In this document: positions 10,126-17,066 of the stretch, in pieces
How positions within the stretch are numbered: position 1 is the first letter of the stretch
How the letters are laid out: every line of letters starts with the position of its first letter
NCBI GenBank assembly: GCA_029239635.1
Contig: JARBUN010000018.1
Span: 1-64,000, forward strand
Direction of reading: 5' to 3'
DNA: 64,000 bases
Source of the DNA: Microbacterium sp.
GTDB lineage: Bacteria > Actinomycetota > Actinomycetes > Actinomycetales > Microbacteriaceae
Translations under genes and position numbers: made by a program
Notes under the pieces: model-generated
What the model was told of the DNA's origin: nothing
The model's input: the letters and a program-made list of their open reading frames with translations, nothing else
Database searches by the model: none

Positions 10126-11826
10126 TCAGCCGGCTGTGCGGAGAGGGGGCGTCCGCGGCGGCACCGTGCGCCGCACCCCCGTCGCCTCGAACGCGGCGGC
10201 GAGCCGCAACAGAGAGGTGTCGTCGTACGCGCGACCGGCGAAGGTCAGACCCACCGGCATCCCGATGTCGTCGAGGGTGCCCATCGGCACCGTCACGGTG
10301 GGCACGCCGCAGTGACGGATCGCGAGGTTGCCGGTGGAGACCCACACGCCGTTGCGCCACGCGATGTCCGCCGAGGCGGGGTTCACGTCGGCGTCCGCGG
10401 GCGCGATGTCGCTCTGCGTCGGGAAGACCACGGCGTCGAGGGCCTCGGCATCCATCCACTCCTCGAGGTCGCGGCGTCGAGTCTCCTCGAGGCCCCGGAG
10501 CCCCTCGGCGAGGTGCGGGATCTCGATGAACGAGTCGACCGCGTGCGCGCGGACGTGCGCGGGGTACGACGAGACGTCGTCGTCGAAGCCCGTGTACCGA
10601 TCGGGCAGGGCGCCCTCGGGGTGGGGGAAGATCTCGGCCCCGTCCACGACGGCGAGTCCCGGGTGCCCGTTCGCGCGGAGGAAGTCGTCCCACGTCCACG
10701 CCGACAGGTCGACGATCTCGCGATGGAGGAACTCCGGCGACACCAGACCGCGCGTCGAGATCGTGGGCGCTCCGGGCCGATCGCCCTCGTAGTTGCTCAC
10801 CAGCGGGAAGTCGGTCTCGACGACGATCGCCCCCGCGGCCTCGAGGTCGGCACGGGCGGCCTCCCACAGCGCGAGCACCGAGGGTCGCGGTTCGATGCGC
10901 TCCCCCGTCGGTCCGCCCACGCCCTTCGGGCCGGTGCCCGCGAGGGGATCGGTGCCGAGGAACATGCGCGGGATGCCGATCCGCTTGCCGACCAGCGAGG
11001 CATCGCCCGCGAGGGCGGCATACGACTCCGGCCGCACCGCGGACGGGGCGGGGATCGGCACCCACGGCTGCGCGCGCCAGAAGTCCCCGCGCGTCTCCGG
11101 GTCGTCGGCGACGATGACGTCGAGCACGGCGAGCAGGTCGGCCATCGAGCGGGTGTGCGGCACGACGACGTCCATGGTCGGCACGAGCGGCCAGTTGCCG
11201 CGCACCGAGATCACCCCGCGCGACGGCGTGTACGCGCAGATGCCGTTGCAGGATGCCGGCGCCCGGCCGCTCGACCACGTCTCCTCACCGAGCCCGAACA
11301 CGCCGAACGACGCCGCCGTCGCCGTGCCGGATCCGTTCGACGAGCCCGACGCGAAGGCGGAGGTGAGGTAGTCGGCGTTGTAGGGGCTCTCGGCGCGACC
11401 GTAGAGACCGCGCTGCATGCCGCCGTTGGCCATCGGGGGCATGTTCGTCAGCCCGAGGCAGATCGCTCCCGCCTCGCGGAGGCGCTCGATCGTGAACGCG
11501 TCGCTGTGCGCGACGAGGTCGGCGAAGGCGGGACTGCCGGATGCGGCGGTGAGACCGCGCACCAGGTAGCTGTCCTTCGCGGTGTACGGGATGCCGTCGA
11601 GCGGCCCGCGTGTCCGCCCCGCGGCGCGCCGGGCGTCGGAGGCCTCGGCCTCGGCCCGCGCGTCGGGGTTGAGCACCACGACGGCGTTGAGCTTCGTCTC
11701 GGAGTCGGGGGCGTCGTACGCCGCGATGCGTTCGAGATGCGCCTCGACGAGCTCGACCGCGGTGGTCTCGCCCGCGGCGAGCGCCGCGGCGAGCTGGGCG
11801 ATGGTCGCTTCGGTGACCTCGATCAA
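10126..11826 (-). CDS. Amidase-signature family hydrolase
   Basis: The 566-aa protein starts at TTG 11826, with GGAGG 7 nt upstream. The start overlaps the stop of the preceding gene as TTGA. The amidase-signature triad can be placed: Lys in PYTAKDSYLV, the cis-Ser in SGSSNGSGTATAASF and the nucleophile Ser in the stretch ETWSSGRAPAS. The last is divergent from the usual GTDTGGSIR but occupies the same position. The family hydrolyses carboxamides to acid plus ammonia. As last gene of the four-gene operon it probably releases ammonia from an intermediate made by the deiminase or the amidohydrolase, for example a carbamoyl or amide compound. The substrate cannot be named from sequence. Confidence 0.88.
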   Translation of the reverse strand: MIEVTEATIAQLAAALAAGETTAVELVEAHLERIAAYDAPDSETKLNAVVVLNPDARAEAEASDARRAAGRTRGPLDGIPYTAKDSYLVRGLTAASGSPAFADLVAHSDAFTIERLREAGAICLGLTNMPPMANGGMQRGLYGRAESPYNADYLTSAFASGSSNGSGTATAASFGVFGLGEETWSSGRAPASCNGICAYTPSRGVISVRGNWPLVPTMDVVVPHTRSMADLLAVLDVIVADDPETRGDFWRAQPWVPIPAPSAVRPESYAALAGDASLVGKRIGIPRMFLGTDPLAGTGPKGVGGPTGERIEPRPSVLALWEAARADLEAAGAIVVETDFPLVSNYEGDRPGAPTISTRGLVSPEFLHREIVDLSAWTWDDFLRANGHPGLAVVDGAEIFPHPEGALPDRYTGFDDDVSSYPAHVRAHAVDSFIEIPHLAEGLRGLEETRRRDLEEWMDAEALDAVVFPTQSDIAPADADVNPASADIAWRNGVWVSTGNLAIRHCGVPTVTVPMGTLDDIGMPVGLTFAGRAYDDTSLLRLAAAFEATGVRRTVPPRTPPLRTAG

Positions 11827-12857
11827 GCTCCGACCTCCGGCTGCTGCTGGGTGATGCAGTGGATGCCGCCACCCCGGGCGTACAGTTCGCGGGCGTCGAC
11901 GGTGACCACGCGGCGTCCCGGGTACGCCGCCTCGAGGATGCCGCGCGCCCGGTCGTCCGCCTCGGGCTCGTCGAAGCCGCACGCGATCACGCCGCCGCCC
12001 ACGACGAGGTGGTTCACGTAGCTCCAGTCGGTGTCGCCGTCGGCGTCGCGCAGGGCGTCGGGAGCGGGGAGGTCGATCACCGTGAAGGGGCGGCCGGCGG
12101 CATCCGTCTGCTCGGCGAAGAAGGCCCGCAGCTCCGCCGAGACGGCGTGGTCGGGGTGGGCGGGGTTGCGCTGGTCGTGCAGGAGCACGGTTCCGGGTGA
12201 CGGCATCGTCGCGACGATGTCGACGTGCCCGCTCGTGCCGAAGTCCCCGTAGTCGCGGGTGAGCCCGCGCGGCAGCCAGACGGCGTGGGTCGCCCCGATC
12301 GTGCGGGCCATCTCGGCCTCGACGCGCGCGCGGTCGGCGTAGGGGTTGCGACGCGGATCGAGCTGCACGGTCTCCGTGAGGAACACCGTGCCTTCGCCGT
12401 CGACGTGGATGCCACCCCCCTCGTTCACCAGGAGAGACGACACGAGCTCGGCGCCGGCCGCGTCGGCGACGATGCGGCCGAGTCCGGCGGACTTGCGCCA
12501 TTCGCCCCACCAGTGATCGCCCCACCCGTTGAACGTCCAGGCGACCGCTCCGAGGACGCCGGGGCGCTCCGGGTCGAGGACGAACGTCGGACCGGCGTCG
12601 CGCATCCAGAACTCGTCGACCGGGGCCTCGATGACCTCGATCTCGGACGACAGCATGCGCCGCGCCCGCGCGAGCTCGGCGGGATCGACGACCATCGTCA
12701 CGGGTTCGAAGTCGGCGACCGCGTGGGCGACGGCGGTCCACGCGGCGTAGCCGGCCTCGCGTTCGGCGTCGGTCTCGCCGAGGGTCGGGCCCTCGGCCGG
12801 GAAGGCCATCCAGGTGCGTGTGTGCGGGGCGGTCTCGCTCGGCATGCGCCAGCTCAT
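11823..12857 (-). CDS. aguA: Agmatine deiminase-family (guanidine-group-modifying) enzyme
   Basis: The 344-aa protein starts at ATG 12857, with AGGAGGA 7 nt upstream. ATGA overlaps the amidohydrolase stop. Family motifs are present: EFWMRDAGPTFV (substrate carboxylate/guanidinium binding), NEGGGIHVDGEG, the histidine segment TSGHVD, and the C-terminal GGGIHCITQQ holding the nucleophile Cys. Agmatine deiminases convert agmatine to N-carbamoylputrescine plus ammonia in the cytoplasm. The usual next enzyme is a nitrilase-type amidohydrolase; here an amidase-signature protein follows instead. Either the amidase takes that step or the operon handles a different guanidino compound. The assignment to the family is secure, the substrate is inferred. 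Confidence 0.9.
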   Translation of the reverse strand: MSWRMPSETAPHTRTWMAFPAEGPTLGETDAEREAGYAAWTAVAHAVADFEPVTMVVDPAELARARRMLSSEIEVIEAPVDEFWMRDAGPTFVLDPERPGVLGAVAWTFNGWGDHWWGEWRKSAGLGRIVADAAGAELVSSLLVNEGGGIHVDGEGTVFLTETVQLDPRRNPYADRARVEAEMARTIGATHAVWLPRGLTRDYGDFGTSGHVDIVATMPSPGTVLLHDQRNPAHPDHAVSAELRAFFAEQTDAAGRPFTVIDLPAPDALRDADGDTDWSYVNHLVVGGGVIACGFDEPEADDRARGILEAAYPGRRVVTVDARELYARGGGIHCITQQQPEVGA

Positions 12858-14584
12858 CGGTGGTCCTCCTCGGGGGTGACGGGGGTCCGCGGAGCTCCCG
12901 CGGCGGTGGGTTGCGGTGTGCGCGGAGCGCCGGACGGGGTCGGCCCGCTCTCGGCGCGCGTCGTCGAGTCGGCCGCGGAGAACACCGATCGGCCGGCGAC
13001 CACGGTGAGCACCACCCTCGCGGTCAACAGGGCGGCGTCTCCCGCGGCGAACGGGTCGGTGTCGACGACCATCAGGTCGGCCGCCAAGCCTGGAGCGATG
13101 CGTCCGCGCCACGCGCCGTCGCCGACCGAGGCCGCGGCATCCCGCGTCGCGTGCCCGATCGCGTTCGACAACGGCAGGGCCTCGTGCGGGTGCACCGCGG
13201 GAACGCTCAGGTCGAGTGCCGACGCGCGGGTCGCGGCGACGTACATGTTCGCGAGGGCGGCGTGCGGCGCCGTGGGCGCGTCGGTCGAGAACGCCAGCAG
13301 CGCACCCGCGTCCTCGTACTCCCGCCACGGGAAGGCGCGTTCGACCCGCTCGTCGCCGAGCATCGCGGCCCAGTTGGCGAAGATCGCGGGGTCGGCGTGC
13401 ACGGGCTGCATGGATGCCGTCACCCCGAGCCGCGCCATCCGTTCGGCGGTTCCGGGCGCGGCGTACTCCAGGTGCTCGATGCGGTGGCGGCGGGGACGAT
13501 CACCGTTGGCCGCGATCGCCCGCTCGATCGCGGTGAGCGCGGCGTCGCTCGCGGCGTCGCCGATGGCGTGCATCGCGATCTGGAGCCCTGCCGCGTCAGC
13601 GGCCGCCACCACCGGGGCGAGGTCGTCCAGGGGCCAGATCGGCGCGGCGTTCGACCCGTCCGCGTAGGGCGCCCCCATCGCCGCGGTGCACGCGTCGATC
13701 GTGCCGTCGAGGATGAGCTTGATGCCCACGACCGTCACCCCCGGCGACGAGCTCTCGCGCGCGAGGTCGACCACCCGATCGAGCTGGGCGAGGTTGCGGG
13801 CGCGGTCACCGGTGTTCTCGACGAGCCAATGCGCGGCCACGCGCAGCGGCAGCCGCCCCTCGTGCCGCTCGAGGGCGCGGTCGAACGCCGCGAGCCCGTG
13901 CTCGTCGAAGGCCATGTCGACGACGCTCACCACCCCGGCGCGCGCGTACGCGTCGAACACCCGGTCCACGGCGTCGTCGCGCTCGGCGTCCGTGGTCGCC
14001 GCGTCGCGCTGAGCCCAGGCGTACTGGATGGCCGCGGTCTCGTAGAGCATCCCGGTGGGCTCGCCGTCGGCGTCCCGGGCGATCTCGCCGCCGAGCGGAT
14101 CGGGGGTGTCGCGCGTGATGCCGAGCTCGGCCAGCGCGGCGCTGTTCACCCAGCACGAGTGGTAGTCGTTGGCATCCAGGTACACCGGCACATCCGGGAC
14201 CACGGCGTCGATCATGGCCGCCGTCGGGGCCCCGTCCGGGATCGAGTCGAAGAGCCACCCGCGCCCACGCAGCACGCTCGCGGTGGGATCGGCCGCGCGC
14301 GCCTCGCGCAGCAGCGCCTGGATGTCGTCGAGCGAACGGGCATCGGTCAGCGGCACCTGCGCGAGCGCGGCTCCCATCATCAACAGGTGGGTGTGCGCGT
14401 CGGTGAAGCCCGGCAGCACGAGGGCGCCGCGGAGGTCGACGGTCTCGTCGACCTCGAGGCTCTCGGCCTCGGCGCCGAGGGCGAGGATGGTCTCGCCGTC
14501 GATCGCCACGGCGTCGGTCCAGTGGCGGGATGCCTCGACCTCGGCGGTGAAGACACGGCCGTTGCGGTAGAGCGTGCGGGTCAT
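12854..14584 (-). CDS. Amidohydrolase family 3 (YtcJ-like) metal-dependent hydrolase
   Basis: The 576-aa protein starts at ATG 14584, overlapping the MFS gene stop as ATGA. The N-terminal metal motif is in LPGFTDAHTHLLMMG; further metal or catalytic segments are GIKLILDGTID, MHAIGDAASD, RIEHLEYA and FSTDAPTAPHA. The C-terminal segment ADLMVVDTDPF belongs to the composite beta-sandwich. YtcJ-like enzymes of this superfamily hydrolyse amide or related bonds, but their substrates are poorly known. The last ~35 residues, rich in Pro/Thr/Arg, lie outside the catalytic core. It is the second gene of a coupled operon with a deiminase and an amidase, which suggests breakdown of an amide or guanidino nitrogen source. 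Confidence 0.9.
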   Translation of the reverse strand: MTRTLYRNGRVFTAEVEASRHWTDAVAIDGETILALGAEAESLEVDETVDLRGALVLPGFTDAHTHLLMMGAALAQVPLTDARSLDDIQALLREARAADPTASVLRGRGWLFDSIPDGAPTAAMIDAVVPDVPVYLDANDYHSCWVNSAALAELGITRDTPDPLGGEIARDADGEPTGMLYETAAIQYAWAQRDAATTDAERDDAVDRVFDAYARAGVVSVVDMAFDEHGLAAFDRALERHEGRLPLRVAAHWLVENTGDRARNLAQLDRVVDLARESSSPGVTVVGIKLILDGTIDACTAAMGAPYADGSNAAPIWPLDDLAPVVAAADAAGLQIAMHAIGDAASDAALTAIERAIAANGDRPRRHRIEHLEYAAPGTAERMARLGVTASMQPVHADPAIFANWAAMLGDERVERAFPWREYEDAGALLAFSTDAPTAPHAALANMYVAATRASALDLSVPAVHPHEALPLSNAIGHATRDAAASVGDGAWRGRIAPGLAADLMVVDTDPFAAGDAALLTARVVLTVVAGRSVFSAADSTTRAESGPTPSGAPRTPQPTAAGAPRTPVTPEEDHR

Positions 14585-15840
14585 GCGGAAGCCTCCTGAG
14601 CGGCGCGTTCGAGTCGACGGGAGAGCAGCCCGATGATGCCCGCGGGCACGGCGAGCACGAAGCTGGCGATTCCGAGCGTCAGCGTGAAGCCGGGGTAGCC
14701 GAGGAGGGCGACCAGGTTCGCGCCGATGACGGGCGTCAGCGCGGACCCGACGAGGTAGGTCGCGAGAAGCGGGCCCGACCAGCGTCCCTCGGCGTCGAGG
14801 GCGGCCGAGGTCGAGATGAAGTACGCGAAGACGAGGGCGTAGGTCGTGTTCCACACGATGAAGCCGACGACGAAGAGGGTCGGGTCGGTGAGGTAGCCCT
14901 GGGCGATCTTGAGGACGCCGCCCAGCACGAGCAGCACGATGAGCGGCACGCCGCGGCCGAGGCGGTCACCCACGATCATGAGCCCGACCGAGGCGATGAG
15001 TCCGCCCGCGGTGGCTCCGCTCAGTGCGATCCCGAGGCCCTCGGGCGAGAGTCCGGCCTGGTCGGCCCCCATGACCCCGACCATCGCCCACAGCGAGTCC
15101 TCGCTCGCCGCCCACAGGGCGAAGACCACGAGCAGCGTGAAGCCGGCGATGGTGACGGTGCGCGAGGGGCGCGCCGCGGTGCGCACGGTTCCCGTCGGGG
15201 GCACCTCGAGCGGGACGGCGGCACCCGTGGCAGCGCCCGTGCTGACCGATTCGGCCGGGGCACCGGGCAGCCAGGTGACCAGCACGAGCCCGATGATGCT
15301 GAAGACCGCCATCGACCCGAACACGTCGATCGGCGCGAGACCGATGAGCGGTACCACCGCGAGGACGACGGTGATGATGCCGCGGTTGGCGAGTCCGTAG
15401 AAGCCGGCGACCCGGTCGGGGTTGCGGAACGCGGCGAGCGCGGCGCCGGACGCGGCGACGGCTCCGCCCGCGCCGACGCCGCCGGCGAGGAGCCCGGCGA
15501 GCAGCAGCCCGGGGACGAGGGCGGCGAGCCCGAAGCCGACGACGGCGACGAGGAGCCCGACGCGGGCCACGGCGCGCCGACGGTGGCCGGCGCAGAGCGG
15601 TGCGACGGCGAGGCCGGTCAGTGCGGTGAGCAGCAGGGCCCCGGTGACGAGCCAGCTGGCGGTGAGCACATCGGCGCCCGTGCCCTGCTGCACGGCGATG
15701 ATCATGTACGGCGAGAGATTGACGCCCAGATAGCCCGCGATCCCGACGATGAAGGTCGAACCGGCGGTGGGCAGGCGGAGCGGGACGCGGGCGGAGCCGA
15801 CGGGACCGGTGGTCGCGGCGTCGCGGGTGAGAGAAGACAC
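14581..15840 (-). CDS. MFS transporter, first gene of the amidohydrolase/deiminase/amidase operon
   Basis: The 419-aa protein is of 12-helix major-facilitator type, with a GTG start at 15840 and a weak GAAAGG upstream. Helices are evident throughout (VGIAGYLGVNLSPYMIIAV near 30; LLLAGLLAGGVGAGGAVAASG near 115). A cytoplasmic loop near residues 190-220 separates two halves, and the second half carries the loop GDRLGRG. As the promoter-proximal gene of a four-gene set coupled by 4-nt overlaps, it is probably the importer for the operon's substrate. Expression is likely controlled by the divergent LacI regulator through the palindrome at 15979. Confidence 0.87.
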   Translation of the reverse strand: MSSLTRDAATTGPVGSARVPLRLPTAGSTFIVGIAGYLGVNLSPYMIIAVQQGTGADVLTASWLVTGALLLTALTGLAVAPLCAGHRRRAVARVGLLVAVVGFGLAALVPGLLLAGLLAGGVGAGGAVAASGAALAAFRNPDRVAGFYGLANRGIITVVLAVVPLIGLAPIDVFGSMAVFSIIGLVLVTWLPGAPAESVSTGAATGAAVPLEVPPTGTVRTAARPSRTVTIAGFTLLVVFALWAASEDSLWAMVGVMGADQAGLSPEGLGIALSGATAGGLIASVGLMIVGDRLGRGVPLIVLLVLGGVLKIAQGYLTDPTLFVVGFIVWNTTYALVFAYFISTSAALDAEGRWSGPLLATYLVGSALTPVIGANLVALLGYPGFTLTLGIASFVLAVPAGIIGLLSRRLERAAQEASA

Positions 15841-15927
15841 GGTATGCCTTTCGCGGGAGCGCCGACTCAGCGGCGGAACGGGGTGGACCCCGGACGGATC
15901 GTCGTCGATCGCGACCGGTTGAGCCCG

Positions 15928-15933
15928 AGGCTA
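15928..15933 (-). promoter_or_regulatory. -10 box TAGCCT for the MFS-amidohydrolase operon
   Basis: TAGCCT on the minus strand lies 87 nt before the GTG at 15840, on the operon side of the LacI-type palindrome. Confidence 0.45.
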
Positions 15934-15978
15934 GGGACCGTGTGTTTCGGTCGGGGCGCCGATGGTGTTTCAGGGACA

Positions 15979-15990
15979 TTAAACGTTTAA
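15979..15990. promoter_or_regulatory. LacI-family operator, perfect palindrome TTAAACGTTTAA
   Basis: This is a 12-bp perfect palindrome with the central CG typical of LacI-family sites. It is one of the few A/T-rich patches in the region and lies between the divergent operon and its LacI-type regulator gene. I infer that the regulator binds here and controls both directions. Confidence 0.8.
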
Positions 15991-16040
15991 GTACTCCATC
16001 CCGCAAGAGGGGATTCGCCCGTCGGGTAACGTCGGGCCGT

Positions 16041-17039
16041 GTGACCGCCCGCAAACCGACGCTGCACGACGTGGCCGCCGCCGCCGGCGTGTCCATCGCC
16101 GCCGCGTCGTTCGCCCTGCGCGACAAGGCGGGGGTCTCTCCGGAGACGCGCGATCGCGTGCTCGCCGCGGCGCGACGGCTGAACTACATCGCGAACGTGC
16201 CCGCCCGCAGCCTCCGCACCGCCCGGTACGGCGCCGTCGGGCTGTACCTCCCACCGGGATCGACGCGCCTGCCGTACTACACCGAGTTCGCCTTCGGGGT
16301 GGTCGACGCGGCGGACCGGCACGGGCTGTCGGTCATCCTCCTCCCCCACCGCGACGCCGACGACCCCGCTCCCACGACGGCGTTCGTCGACGGGTACGTC
16401 GTGGTCGATGCGACCGCCGCGGATGCCGGCATCCGGGCGATCCTCGACACCGGCCGCCCGGTGGTCAGCGCCGAGCACGTGCTCGGGGGCGAGGGCCGCA
16501 TCGCGGCGAGCGTCGTGTACGACCACGACGCCGCCCTGCGCGCACTTCTCGAGCACCTCACCCGGCGGGGAGCCACGCGCATCGCCGCGGTCCTTCCGCC
16601 CGACGGCACCGCCTGGAGCCGCGAGCTCACGGCGACGTACGACGCGTGGATCGCCGAGCGCGGCGGCATCCCGATCTCCCGCACGATCAGCTTCATCCCC
16701 ACCGCCGACGAAGTCGACGCCGCCGTGGGCGACATCCTCGCCACCGAACGGGTCGACGCGCTCATCGTGGGGCCGAGCGGCTCGGCCGCGCCGGCCCTCG
16801 ACGCCGCGCACCGCGCCGGGCGCCAGGTGGGCAGCGACCTGCTGCTCGCGGCATACGTCGACGAGCCGATGCACGGCCTGCTCGCCCCCGCGGTGACCTC
16901 GTTCGACCTCGTCGCGCGCGAGGTCGGAGCGGCCTGCCTCGAGGCGTTCGTCTCGCTCGACGACGCCGGAACGGTCACCGATCCCGTGCAGGTGATGCTC
17001 CCGCGCCTCATCGTCCGCGCGAGCACCGCCGGGCGGTAG
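16041..17039 (+). CDS. LacI-family transcriptional regulator
   Basis: The 332-aa protein starts at GTG 16041, chosen because the helix-turn-helix begins immediately after it. The start is preceded by TAACGT with 8 nt spacing. Residues 6-25 form the DNA-binding helix-turn-helix (TLHDVAAAAGVSIAAASFAL) and the hinge helix is VPARSLRTARYG. The remainder is a periplasmic-binding-protein-like effector domain (GAVGLYLPPGSTRLPYY, VVVDATAADAG, LIVGPSGSAAPALDAA) of full length. It is divergent from the MFS/amidohydrolase operon with a palindromic operator between them, so it is most likely the operon's ligand-responsive repressor and autoregulator. The ligand is unknown. Confidence 0.92.
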   Translation: MTARKPTLHDVAAAAGVSIAAASFALRDKAGVSPETRDRVLAAARRLNYIANVPARSLRTARYGAVGLYLPPGSTRLPYYTEFAFGVVDAADRHGLSVILLPHRDADDPAPTTAFVDGYVVVDATAADAGIRAILDTGRPVVSAEHVLGGEGRIAASVVYDHDAALRALLEHLTRRGATRIAAVLPPDGTAWSRELTATYDAWIAERGGIPISRTISFIPTADEVDAAVGDILATERVDALIVGPSGSAAPALDAAHRAGRQVGSDLLLAAYVDEPMHGLLAPAVTSFDLVAREVGAACLEAFVSLDDAGTVTDPVQVMLPRLIVRASTAGR

Positions 17040-17053
17040 CGCGGGCGGCGACC

Positions 17054-17059
17054 TAGAGT
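17054..17059 (+). promoter_or_regulatory. -10 box TAGAGT, leaderless start of the BTAD/STAND regulator
   Basis: TAGAGT lies 7 nt before GTG 17067. This spacing recurs across the window and favours GTG 17067 over the in-frame GTG at 17058. Confidence 0.6.
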
Positions 17060-17066
17060 GAATCCC

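Noticed and set aside
11823-12741. N-terminal extension of the amidase over the deiminase gene
   Set aside because: The extension is out-of-frame shadow of the deiminase. TTG 11826 with GGAGG and a TTGA overlap is the credible start.
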